A stretch of DNA of 64,000 nt from Gammaproteobacteria bacterium (GTDB lineage Bacteria; Pseudomonadota; Gammaproteobacteria; Ga0077536). Of the stretch, positions 54,302 through 63,328 are shown one piece after another (the first letter of the stretch is position 1; each line of letters starts with the position of its first letter). The DNA is taken from positions 186,001-250,000 of the forward strand of contig JACKNG010000005.1 of the NCBI GenBank assembly GCA_024235015.1. The letters are read 5' to 3'. Position numbers and translations under genes: made by a program. A model generated the notes under the pieces. It made no database searches. It worked only from the letters and a program-made list of their open reading frames with translations, and was not told the origin of the DNA.

Positions 54302-54769
54302 GTTCGATTTCCTTCGCTAGGGCCACCGTTCGCGGCGCGCAGTGTAACGCGCCGAAGCGCGCGCGGACATCGCTCGGGCGCCCCGATCGGCCCCGTTCAG
54401 GTTCCACTCGGGCGACCAGAAACGTGTTGATGTATAGAGACTTGTTCCATAAACTTCGGCGCAAGCTGACCTTGGCAGCCCCAGTCGACCGTGCATCGCG
54501 TGCAGCCGCTTGCAGGCTGGAGGAACACGTGGCGAGGAAGGTCGTGGGCAAGGCGCGCGCGAGACTAGGACCGGAATTCATGCGGAAAGATGAAGACCGC
54601 AGGCGCGGGTTTCGCCGGGAGCGAAATCGAACGGCCGTCGGGCCGGCCCGCAGGACACAGGGCAGGAAGCCCTGAGCAACGCCGCCCACCAACTCCGCCG
54701 TGGTTATTCACCGGCCTGTTAGGGCACCCAGCTGACCGATTCACTGCGAGGACGCGACCGGGTTACCGC
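54302..54769. other. Divergent control region between the isomerase and the cyclase genes
   Basis: No gene is supported. On the plus strand TTGATG (54427-54432), 17 bases and TAAACT (54450-54455) form a promoter-like pair, leaving a leader of about 300 nt before the cyclase ATG at 54770. The leader has small hairpins (AGGGCAGGAAGCCCT near 54660). I could not match it to a known RNA. Confidence 0.45.
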
Positions 54770-55669
54770 ATGGCCCCCAAAACGACCCACCTGACCATCG
54801 TCTTCGCGGACATCAGCGGCAGTACCCGTCTCTACGAGGTACTCGGCGATGCACCGGCGCGGGCCCAGGTGGCGAGCTGCCTGCAGATCCTGACCGACGT
54901 CACCCAGCGTCACGGCGGCTCGGTGATCAAGACCATCGGCGACGAGCTCATGTGCACCTTCCCGACCGCCGAAAGCGCGGTGTCGGCAGCCTGCGAGATG
55001 CACGAGATGCTCGAAGACGAGGTCGTCGAGGCGCCGTCGGGCGGACCGATGTCGCTCGCCATCCGGATCGGCCTGCACCACGGGCCGGCGATCCTCGAGG
55101 CCGGCGACGTGTTCGGCGACGCCGTCAACGTCGCCGCGCGCATGGCCTCGATGGCCAAGGCCGGCCAGATCATCACCACCCAGTCGACCATCGACGAGTT
55201 GCCGCCCATTCTCAAGGCCAGTTCGCGCTTCATCGACCGTGCCCCGGTCAAGGGCAAGAAGGAGACGATGGACATCTTCGAGGTGCTGTGGCAGCAGGAG
55301 GACGTCACGCGCATGTCGACCGGGGTCATCCCGGAACCGGTGAACCGCGCCCGCCTCGACCTGCGCTACCACGACAGTCGGGTCAGCGTCGACGCCGAGC
55401 GCACCCAGGTCGTACTGGGCCGCAGCAAGACCGCCGACATCGCGGTCGCCGAGGCCCTCGCTTCGCGCCAGCACGTACGCGTCGAACACCGCCGTGGCAA
55501 GTTCTTCATCATCGATCAGAGCACCAACGGCACGTACGTCTACTGCGACGGCAGCGAGGCGTTCCTGCGCCGCGAGGAGATGCCCCTCACCGGCAGCGGC
55601 AAGATCAGCCTCGGCCGTTCGTTCGCGGAGAATCCGCAGGAAATCGTGCATTTCAAGACCGACGGGTGA
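54770..55669 (+). CDS. Class III nucleotide cyclase fused to an FHA domain
   Basis: This 299-residue protein starts at MAPKTTHLTIVFADISGST. The cyclase catalytic domain (about 5-185) has the metal ligands Asp14 (FADISGS) and Asp58 (TIGDELM), Lys54, and the later AsnArg pair in FGDAVNVAARMASM, so it looks active for cAMP or cGMP. An FHA domain (about 205-290) follows with LGRSKTADI, SRQHVRVEHRRG and STNGTYVY, able to bind phosphothreonine. No membrane helix is present. It lies 94 bp upstream of a PP2C phosphatase and a Ser/Thr kinase, so the FHA domain is probably a reader of that kinase. Confidence 0.92.
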   Translation: MAPKTTHLTIVFADISGSTRLYEVLGDAPARAQVASCLQILTDVTQRHGGSVIKTIGDELMCTFPTAESAVSAACEMHEMLEDEVVEAPSGGPMSLAIRIGLHHGPAILEAGDVFGDAVNVAARMASMAKAGQIITTQSTIDELPPILKASSRFIDRAPVKGKKETMDIFEVLWQQEDVTRMSTGVIPEPVNRARLDLRYHDSRVSVDAERTQVVLGRSKTADIAVAEALASRQHVRVEHRRGKFFIIDQSTNGTYVYCDGSEAFLRREEMPLTGSGKISLGRSFAENPQEIVHFKTDG

Positions 55670-55763
55670 TGCACGACCTGCCGGACCAGGGATCCGACCG
55701 CGCCACCGGCAACGGTTCGGCGAGCCGGCACCGCGAATCGATGTGACTGCAAGACTGGATGTT

Positions 55764-56498
55764 ATGAGCGACAAGCCCTTCAGCTGGACGTCGGCACTGA
55801 TTTCCGACGTCGGCAAGGTCCGCAAGCTGAACGAGGATTCCGGCCTGGACCGCGGCGATGAGGGCCTGTGGGTGGTCGCCGATGGCATGGGCGGGCATTC
55901 CGCCGGCGACCTCGCCAGCCAGCTCATCGTCAACTCGCTCGGCAAGCTCGAACTGGAGGACGACCTGGCCACCCTGGTGGAGCATGTCGAGGACGCCGTC
56001 GTCCATGTCAACGGGCGCTTGTTCGAGGTCGCCAATGCGCACAACCAGACCAGCGGCAGCACCGTCGTCGTGCTGCTCATGCGCGGCCGCTACGCGGTGA
56101 CGATGTGGGCCGGCGACAGTCGCCTGTACCGCTGGCGCGACGGTGAACTGACCCAGCTGACCACCGATCACACCCAGATCGAGCTGTACATCGAGAAGGG
56201 CCTGCTCGACCGCGCCGAGGCCGAAGGCCATCCCTCCGGCAACATGGTCACGCGGGCCGTTGGCGTCACCGACACCCTGACCATGGAGATGGACATCCAC
56301 GAGCTGGCCGACGGCGACCGCTTCCTGCTCTGCTCGGACGGCCTCGACAAGCACGTCAAGGACCCCGAAATCGAGCGTATCCTGGCCACTGGCACGCCGG
56401 CCGAAGTGGCCCGCGAGCTCGTCGACCTGACCCTCGAACGCGGCGCCATCGACAACGTGACCGTGTGTATCGTGGAGGTCACCGCGACATGCGCATGA
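55764..56498 (+). CDS. PP2C-type Ser/Thr phosphatase
   Basis: This 244-residue protein starts at MSDKPFSWTSALISDVGKVR, the short bacterial PP2C length. Metal ligands and motifs are intact: RKLNEDSG (Glu24, Asp25), WVVADGMGGHSAGD (Asp40), WAGDSRLYRW, FLLCSDGLDKH and IDNVTVCIVE. It is cytoplasmic and should remove phosphate from Ser/Thr, most obviously from the kinase encoded next or its targets. The kinase gene follows after 78 bp. Confidence 0.95.
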   Translation: MSDKPFSWTSALISDVGKVRKLNEDSGLDRGDEGLWVVADGMGGHSAGDLASQLIVNSLGKLELEDDLATLVEHVEDAVVHVNGRLFEVANAHNQTSGSTVVVLLMRGRYAVTMWAGDSRLYRWRDGELTQLTTDHTQIELYIEKGLLDRAEAEGHPSGNMVTRAVGVTDTLTMEMDIHELADGDRFLLCSDGLDKHVKDPEIERILATGTPAEVARELVDLTLERGAIDNVTVCIVEVTATCA

Positions 56499-56576
56499 GG
56501 ATGCACGGAGCCGCCGCGACCCGCACGCCGGGCAGCTCTCACCTGGCGCACGGCGAAGTGCGCGGAGACGCAGAAC

Positions 56577-59500
56577 ATGGCTGATTTCAAGACCACCCTG
56601 GAACGCCTGTCGCGCCGCGAAATCGAGTTCGACGCCGTTGCGGCCAACCTCGACAAGCTGCTGCGCAAGCAGCCGCAGGCCGCTGTCGTCATCATGGATC
56701 AGCTCAAGGAAGCGGTGACCGAGGAGGTCATCGACGCCGAGACCTATGCCCGCCTGCGTGCGCGCGTCGCCCGCCACGTCGAAGCGGCCCCGCTCGGCGG
56801 CCGGGACGGCGGCGACGAACGTACCCGGTTCGCCGGCGACGACAGCGATGACAGCAGCGAGATCCTCGACATCACGTCCGGCGACACCTACGACCCGACC
56901 CGGGTCGAGCGCACCCCGCCGGGGGTCGACGACGCCACCGAGGTCGTCGACGGCACGGCGGCGGCGACGCCGATGTCCGGGCAGACCAGCGGCATCGATT
57001 TCGACCTCGGCGGCGACAGCGGCACGCAGACGTCGTCGTCGTGGCCGACCGGCGGCACCGATACCGGCCAGACCGGTACCGACTGGGCCCAACCGGCGGC
57101 GGGCGCAGCGACCACGCGCCTCGGCCCGGGCGGGGTGTTGCGCGGTCGTTTCAAGCTGAACAAGGTGCTCGGCCAGGGCGGCATGGGCGCGGTCTACCTC
57201 GGCGAGGATCTCATCAAGGTCCGGGCCAAGGACAAGAAGCCGGAAGTGGCGTTGAAGGTTCTCAACGAGGACTTCAAGCAGCATCCCGACTCGTTCATCG
57301 CCCTGCAGCGCGAAGCCAGCCGCCAGCAGAAGCTGGCCCATCCCAACATCGCCACGGTCTACGATTTCGACCAGACCGAGGACGGCCTCGCCTTCCTGGT
57401 CATGGAAGTGCTCGACGGCGAGCCCTTGAACGACTTCATCAAGAAGCAGGTCAAGCCCAAGGGCGGACTGCCCTTCGCCGAGGCCTTCCCCATGGTCCAG
57501 GGCCTCGGCAATGCGCTCATCTACGCCCACGAGCGCAGCATCGTCCACTCGGACTTCAAGCCGGGCAACTGCTTCGTCACCAAGGAAGGACAGATGAAGG
57601 TGCTCGACTTCGGCATCGCCCGCGCGGTCAAGGCGCCAGGCGCGGCCGAGGGCGAGACGACCATTTTCGATCCGGGCAAACTCGGCGCATTGACGCCGGC
57701 CTATGCCAGCCTCGAGATGCTCGAGGGCGAAGAGCCCGACCCGCGCGACGACATCTATGCGCTGGCCTGCGTCGCCTACGAGTTGCTCACCGGCAAGCAT
57801 CCGTTCAACAAGATCCCGGCCAACAAGGCGCGCGACGCCGGGCTCTCGCCGGAGCCGGTCAAGGGCCTCACGCGCAAGCAATGGCGTGGCCTGCAACGCG
57901 GCCTGGCCTTCCTGCGCGAGGATCGCAGCCAGAGCACCGCCCAGTTCCTCGAAGAGTTCGAAGGCGCCACCTCACCATGGCGAAACCCCTTCGTGATGGT
58001 GCCGGCGATCACCGCGCTCATCGTCATCGCCGGTTTCTTCCCGGCCAAGAACTACCTCGAGAATCGCGACATCGAGGCGCGCATCGCGCTGGCCAAGTCC
58101 GGTGACCCGGCGCAAATCGAGCGCATGCTCGACGGCCTGCAAACGGACGGCATCGCCGCGGACAAGCGCGATCGCATCTTCACCGCGGCCAAGGACGAAA
58201 TCATCGTCTACTTCGAGAATCGTGCGCGCGACCAGTTCGCCGTCGACAAGGGGCACTACGATTTCACCGGCGCGCGACGCACCGTCGAGCAGGCCAAGGC
58301 CTTGTCGACGGTGTACAAGGATTCCAGCGCCTTAGCCGAACTCGAACGCAACATCCAGGAATCCGAGAACCGCCTGTTCAACGAGCAGTTCGAGAAATTC
58401 AACACCGCGCTCGAGAACGGCGCCCTGCTCGCCGTCGACGGCGAGGACGACATCTTCGACGCCATGAACGTCGTCCGCCAGGTCGATCCCAAGCACCCCA
58501 TGCTGACCGATCGGCGTATCCCGGGCGCCTATGCCGCGGCCATCAACACGGCGCTCGAAAACGAGGACTACGACTACGCCGACGAGCTCGGCCAGGTCGG
58601 CCTCGGCCTGATTCCCGACAGTGCCAATCTCGCCAACCTGACCGACAAGATCGCCGGCGCCCGCGATCGCGCGCAGACCCGTGCGCGCATCCTGACCGCG
58701 ATTGCCGCCATCCGGCAGGCCGAGGATGCCGATGCGGGCCTGGCCGGTTACGTCGACGTCGCCGGGGCCATCGCCGATCTCGCCCGCGCCGACCCCGGCA
58801 ACGAGCTGCTCGAGAAGCTGCGCGCCAGGATCGAACCACTCGCGACGAAGGATCTCGCCGCCCTCGAACGCAGCAAGGACTGGGGCAAGAGCGCGCTGAT
58901 GGGCGGGGACTACAAGGCGCTGCTGCGCGGTCTCGGCCTGCACGACCTGAACGCCCGCGCGGAGAGCCTCGGCGACGAGTTCGAAAACACCCTGAGCGCC
59001 GCGCGTGGCGCGGTCACCGAGGCTGTGGCCAGTGGCGACATCGCGCCCCGGGCGACCGCCGCGCTCGACCAGCTGGCCGCGGTTGCGCCGCGTAGCGACC
59101 GCACCCAGAACGCGCGTGACCAGGTCGCCAAGGCCTTCCTGCAGCGCGCCTACGCGGCGCGTGACGCGGGCCAGTATGACGTTGCCGGCAAGGCCCTCGC
59201 CGCGGCCGCCGCAGTCGCTCCCCGCGACGACGTCAGCGCCCTGCTCGACGCCGAGCAGGCGCGCGTGGCGGCCGAACGCGGCCTCGACGACGCCGCGCGC
59301 GAAGCGGCGCGAGCGCAGCGCCAGGCGCGCTTCGACGAGCGCCTGGCCGCCGTGCGCGCCGAGACCGCGGCCCTCGGCACCGATCCGGACGCCTACGACA
59401 CCGCCCTCGCCGGCCTCGACGAACTCGAGGCGCTGGCGCCGGCGGCGCCCGCCCTCGACGAGCTGCGCGGGCAGCTGGCGCAGGCGGTGACGAACGGTGC

Positions 59501-61538
59501 GCGCCGCATGGGTGAGGCCGGCCAATGGGATGCCGCGGTCGCCGTCACCCGCCGCGCGCTCATCGACCTGCCCTCGGCGAGCGGACTCTCGGCGAGCCTG
59601 GCCGAGCTCGAGAGCGAGCGCCGCGAGTTCATCGTCGAACAGGAGAAGCAGCTCGTCGCCGACGCCAAGCGCGACATCGAGCAGCTGCTGCAGAACCCGA
59701 CCGCCGATCGCGACTGGCGCGCCAGCGTGCGCCAGAAGATGGAGGACATCATCGCGCTGGGCGAACCGGACGACCCGTGGTTGGCGGAGAACGGCAAACG
59801 CATCGCGCGTACCTACATCGAACGCGCGGCCGAGATGCGCGGCGAGCAACGCTTCGCCGAGGGCGCCAACCTGCTCGCCGATGCCGAGCGCTTCGCGCCC
59901 GACGCCCCGGGGCTTGCCGACGAACGTGCCGCACTGACCGCGGCGACCGAAGCCTTCGAACGCGAACAGGCCGAGCAGGCACGCCTCGCGCGCATCGACG
60001 GTCTGAAGGAGACCTTCCAGACCCAGGCCCGCGCCAACGACGTCGGCGCCGCGCAGAAGACCCTCGACGCCCTGCGCGGCGAACTGGGCAACGACCAGGA
60101 TCCGTTCGTCGAGAAGGAAGCGCCGCGCATGCTCGCCGCGGCCTACTACAAACTCGCCACGCAACGCGCCGCCGCCACCGATTTCGCTGCGGCGCTGCGT
60201 TTCGCCAAGGCCTGCGCCGAGCTGCAGCCGCAGCGGCTCGATTGCAAGAACGCGGTGCGCGATTACACCGTCGACGGCAACAAGCAGGATCTCGAGAAGA
60301 TCTTCGCGCGCGGCGGCAATTTCGATCTCGGCGAGGCGATGTCGAAGATCTCCGAGGTCCAGATCCTCGACCCGGGCGTGTTCAGTCGTTCCGAGGGCCA
60401 GTGGGCGGAGGCCATCGGTCAGCGTCTCGAGGGTCTCAAGGAATCGGCCGGCACCGGCGCCAACGAGGTCATCGAGCAGGCCAAGCAACTGTTCGCCGGC
60501 AACCAGCTCATCGCGGCCATCGCACCGGTCAAGCTCGAGGTGGCGCCCTCGCGCTATGCCGCCGAGGTCAACGCCGCAATGGACAAGGCGCTGCTCGGCG
60601 AAGCCCGCGACCTGCTCAAGAAAGCCAGCGCGACGGAAGGCGAGCATCCCGACATCGTGCGCCTCAAGGCCGCCTTCAACGCCCGCGTGGGCGAAGCCAA
60701 GGAGTTGTTCGAGACGTACAAGGCGCAGTACACCGACGGCGATTACGAGGACGCCCTGGCAACCATGGAGAAGGCGCTCACCGTGTGGGCCGACAGCAAC
60801 ACCTTCAAGAAGGAGCACGCGCGCGTCGTCGCCAAGATCAACGAGCAGGCCGTCGCCAGCGACGGCACCCCGGCGTCCCGGGTGATCGCCGCGGCCCTGC
60901 CGCCGACCGACCCCTGCGACAGCCGGCTCGCCGGTCACGGCAAGCGCCGCAAGGGTACCTGCTTCTACTTCGTCTCGGGCAACCAGCGCGGACCGTTGAT
61001 GGTGGTGGTGCCGAAAGGCGGCGAGTTCGCCCGGCCCTACGCCATCGGCAAGTACGAGGTCACGGTGGCGGACTACAACCGCTACTGCGTACTCAGCGGC
61101 AGCTGCGAACCGCGCCGCGACGTCGAGGGGCGCCAGCCCATTACCGGCATCTCGATCGAGGACGCGCAGGCCTACGTCGCCTGGCTGTCGGAACGCACCG
61201 GGCAGCATTTCCGCCTGCCGACCGTCAGCGAATGGGCCTACGCCGCCGAGGCCGGCGGCGACCAGCCGAAGAAGGATTACAACTGCCGGCTCGAACAGGG
61301 TGGGCAGTTGCTCAAGGGACAGGGCACGATGGGCGTGAATACCGGCAAGCCGAACGGCTGGGGCCTGTACAACTATGTCGGTAACGTGCAGGAATGGGCG
61401 ACATCCGGCAACGGCGTGGTCGCCCGCGGTGGCGCCTTCGAGGACACCTTCGGCAAGTGCGACATCACCCTGGAGAAGAACCACGACGGCCAGCCCGACG
61501 AGGCGACCGGCTTCCGCGTGGTCATGGACCTCGGCTGA
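56577..61538 (+). CDS. Transmembrane Ser/Thr kinase with extracytoplasmic SUMF1-like domain
   Basis: This is a 1653-residue protein. A short N-terminal helical segment (about 1-70) and an acidic Thr/Ser linker precede a Hanks-type kinase (about 190-460): glycine loop GQGGMGAVY, Lys227 in VALKVL, HSDFKPGN (about 324, Ser in place of the usual Arg of HRD), DFGIAR (about 344) and an Ala-rich APE-like AYASLE. One membrane helix lies at about 470-491. Then about 980 residues of Ala/Glu/Leu-rich helical repeats extend outside the cytoplasm. The C-terminus (about 1475-1653) is a SUMF1/formylglycine-enzyme fold with RLPTVSEWAYAAE, GNVQEWATSG and ATGFRVV. The outer region may sense a ligand and pass it to the kinase. 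Confidence 0.92.
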   Translation: MADFKTTLERLSRREIEFDAVAANLDKLLRKQPQAAVVIMDQLKEAVTEEVIDAETYARLRARVARHVEAAPLGGRDGGDERTRFAGDDSDDSSEILDITSGDTYDPTRVERTPPGVDDATEVVDGTAAATPMSGQTSGIDFDLGGDSGTQTSSSWPTGGTDTGQTGTDWAQPAAGAATTRLGPGGVLRGRFKLNKVLGQGGMGAVYLGEDLIKVRAKDKKPEVALKVLNEDFKQHPDSFIALQREASRQQKLAHPNIATVYDFDQTEDGLAFLVMEVLDGEPLNDFIKKQVKPKGGLPFAEAFPMVQGLGNALIYAHERSIVHSDFKPGNCFVTKEGQMKVLDFGIARAVKAPGAAEGETTIFDPGKLGALTPAYASLEMLEGEEPDPRDDIYALACVAYELLTGKHPFNKIPANKARDAGLSPEPVKGLTRKQWRGLQRGLAFLREDRSQSTAQFLEEFEGATSPWRNPFVMVPAITALIVIAGFFPAKNYLENRDIEARIALAKSGDPAQIERMLDGLQTDGIAADKRDRIFTAAKDEIIVYFENRARDQFAVDKGHYDFTGARRTVEQAKALSTVYKDSSALAELERNIQESENRLFNEQFEKFNTALENGALLAVDGEDDIFDAMNVVRQVDPKHPMLTDRRIPGAYAAAINTALENEDYDYADELGQVGLGLIPDSANLANLTDKIAGARDRAQTRARILTAIAAIRQAEDADAGLAGYVDVAGAIADLARADPGNELLEKLRARIEPLATKDLAALERSKDWGKSALMGGDYKALLRGLGLHDLNARAESLGDEFENTLSAARGAVTEAVASGDIAPRATAALDQLAAVAPRSDRTQNARDQVAKAFLQRAYAARDAGQYDVAGKALAAAAAVAPRDDVSALLDAEQARVAAERGLDDAAREAARAQRQARFDERLAAVRAETAALGTDPDAYDTALAGLDELEALAPAAPALDELRGQLAQAVTNGARRMGEAGQWDAAVAVTRRALIDLPSASGLSASLAELESERREFIVEQEKQLVADAKRDIEQLLQNPTADRDWRASVRQKMEDIIALGEPDDPWLAENGKRIARTYIERAAEMRGEQRFAEGANLLADAERFAPDAPGLADERAALTAATEAFEREQAEQARLARIDGLKETFQTQARANDVGAAQKTLDALRGELGNDQDPFVEKEAPRMLAAAYYKLATQRAAATDFAAALRFAKACAELQPQRLDCKNAVRDYTVDGNKQDLEKIFARGGNFDLGEAMSKISEVQILDPGVFSRSEGQWAEAIGQRLEGLKESAGTGANEVIEQAKQLFAGNQLIAAIAPVKLEVAPSRYAAEVNAAMDKALLGEARDLLKKASATEGEHPDIVRLKAAFNARVGEAKELFETYKAQYTDGDYEDALATMEKALTVWADSNTFKKEHARVVAKINEQAVASDGTPASRVIAAALPPTDPCDSRLAGHGKRRKGTCFYFVSGNQRGPLMVVVPKGGEFARPYAIGKYEVTVADYNRYCVLSGSCEPRRDVEGRQPITGISIEDAQAYVAWLSERTGQHFRLPTVSEWAYAAEAGGDQPKKDYNCRLEQGGQLLKGQGTMGVNTGKPNGWGLYNYVGNVQEWATSGNGVVARGGAFEDTFGKCDITLEKNHDGQPDEATGFRVVMDLG

Positions 61539-61589
61539 TGACCGCGCACCATCTCGCAGGCCACGGCGCGCGCAGGGAGCGCGACTAGC

Positions 61590-63272
61590 GTGGCGCAGAA
61601 CAAGGACACCGTACGCGGTCTGTCGCGCAGCTATGCCGCCGGCGACATCGACCGCGATTCCTATCGCCTGCTACGCCGCCAGCTGATCGGCGGCATCGTC
61701 GACGACGAGCTCGAACTCGTGCCCTACGCCGTGCCGGCGCCGGAAGCGCCGACGGTGTTCCCCTACGAGGACGACGACGGCGACACGACCCAGGAAATCA
61801 TCCCGCCGGTGGCCGCCGACAACCCCGCGGGTACCGCCCCGGGTGGCGGCGCGCGCGGCCTCGTGGTCGCGCTCGTCGTCGTTGCCGTGGTCGCGGTGGT
61901 CGGACTCGGCTGGTGGTCGTCGCGTGACGCGCCGACACCGCCGACAGCCCCGGCACCGGCCAGCGCCGTGACCGGCGCCCCCGCAACCCCCGACCCGGTG
62001 GCGCGTTTTCTCGCCGTCGACGTGTGGAGCGCGGACAGCCTGGGGCGATTCCTGGAAGAATGGCAGGGCCTCGAGGCGCGCGCGCGCGAAACGCTGGTCG
62101 AACACGGCGCGCTGCGCCGCATGGGCGACGCCATCCTCTCGCAGATTTCCGGCGAGACGGCGCTGATGGACCTCGGCGATCCGCGCGATGCGCTCGATGC
62201 CCAGGAACGACTGCTCGATTTCGCCGAGCGCCTGGCCATCGACGACGCCCGCCTCGAACGTGCCCGGCGCGAGTGGCAGGAAGCGCGCGAGCGCCACCTG
62301 CAGGCGGCACCGTCGGATGCCGTCGAGGGGGAGGATGGCGGCGACGCAGCGCCGACGGCGGCGCCGGCCGGTGCCGCCCTGCCGGCGCCGCGCGAAACCA
62401 CCACCCTGGCGGCGCAGCCGGCACGTCCGCCGCCGCTCGAGCCGCGCCGCGCCCTGCCCGCCGCCGAACCGGCGACCGGCACGGCAACAGCGCTTGGCGC
62501 CACCGCGCCGGCGGCGCGCGACGCACTCAGCAACTGCACCCGCGCACTGGCTGGCAGCGCGCTGCCGTTCTGCATCGATGTCGTCGGCGACATCCGCGGG
62601 CCGGCCCTCGTCGTCGTCCCGGCCGGTCACTTCACCATGGGAGACGAGGGCGCGCACGAAGGCCCGCGCCACGCCGTCGACATCGCCGATCCCTTCGCCC
62701 TCAGCATGTTCGAAATCAGCGCGGCCGAACTCGCGCGCTACTGCGCGCAGGCTGCGCGCAACTGCCCGCGCCAGCCGTGGCCGGAGGACGACATGCCGGC
62801 GGTCAACGTCAACTGGTACCTGGCGCGCGACTACGCCGCCTGGTTGTCCGAGCTCACCGGGGCGGAGTATCGCCTGCCGAGCGAGGCGGAGTGGGAGTTC
62901 GCGGCGCGCGCGGGATCGTCGTCCCGTTTCCCCGACGGTCGCGACCACCTCGCGCCGGGCGACGCCCGCTTCGCCGCCGCGTCCGGCCGACCGCTGGCGG
63001 CCAACGATCGCAGTCTCGACGACAACGCTTTCCATCTCTACCACATGGCCGGCAACGTCCGCGAGTGGGTCGCCGACAGCTGGTTCGAGGACTATGCGGG
63101 GGCACCCGCCGATGGCCGTCCACGGCGCGGCGAGGCTGGTCTCTACGTGGTCCGCGGCGGCTCCTATGCCGACGGCGCCGATGCCCTGCGCGCGGCCGCC
63201 CGCACCGCCCTGGCGGCGGACGCGGCCGACGTCTATACCGGTTTCCGCGTCCTGCGCGTACTCGCCAACTGA
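61590..63272 (+). CDS. Membrane SUMF1-domain protein
   Basis: This 560-residue protein starts with GTG 51 bp behind the kinase gene, after GGGAG. The N-terminus has a short SHOCT-like motif (AAGDIDRDSYRLLRRQLIGG), then one membrane helix (about 90-109, GLVVALVVVAVVAVVGLGWW). The remainder is extracytoplasmic: a Pro/Ala linker and a C-terminal SUMF1-like domain (about 335-560) with FTMGDEGAHEGPRH, YRLPSEAEWEFAAR, GNVREWVADSWFED, VVRGGSYADGAD and TGFRVLRVL. The Cys residues that catalyse formylglycine formation are missing. It probably pairs with the outer domain of the kinase. Its ligand is unknown. Confidence 0.87.
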   Translation: MAQNKDTVRGLSRSYAAGDIDRDSYRLLRRQLIGGIVDDELELVPYAVPAPEAPTVFPYEDDDGDTTQEIIPPVAADNPAGTAPGGGARGLVVALVVVAVVAVVGLGWWSSRDAPTPPTAPAPASAVTGAPATPDPVARFLAVDVWSADSLGRFLEEWQGLEARARETLVEHGALRRMGDAILSQISGETALMDLGDPRDALDAQERLLDFAERLAIDDARLERARREWQEARERHLQAAPSDAVEGEDGGDAAPTAAPAGAALPAPRETTTLAAQPARPPPLEPRRALPAAEPATGTATALGATAPAARDALSNCTRALAGSALPFCIDVVGDIRGPALVVVPAGHFTMGDEGAHEGPRHAVDIADPFALSMFEISAAELARYCAQAARNCPRQPWPEDDMPAVNVNWYLARDYAAWLSELTGAEYRLPSEAEWEFAARAGSSSRFPDGRDHLAPGDARFAAASGRPLAANDRSLDDNAFHLYHMAGNVREWVADSWFEDYAGAPADGRPRRGEAGLYVVRGGSYADGADALRAAARTALAADAADVYTGFRVLRVLAN

Positions 63273-63328
63273 GGACGGCCGCCCGGCAGGCGCTTGTGCC
63301 GGCCGGGCCGGCCGGTAACATCCGCACC

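Noticed and set aside
54124..54692. Open frames on both strands in the divergent gap
   Set aside because: They cross from the isomerase gene into the gap, have no ribosome site or recognisable motif and are Arg-rich on both strands.
58332..61484. 1050-codon frame antisense to the kinase gene
   Set aside because: Shadow of the kinase's Ala/Glu-rich helical region; no motif of its own.
54770..63272. Type VI secretion cluster
   Set aside because: The kinase, phosphatase and FHA proteins resemble its control pathway, but no tss gene (TssB, TssC, TssM, ClpV and others) is present.
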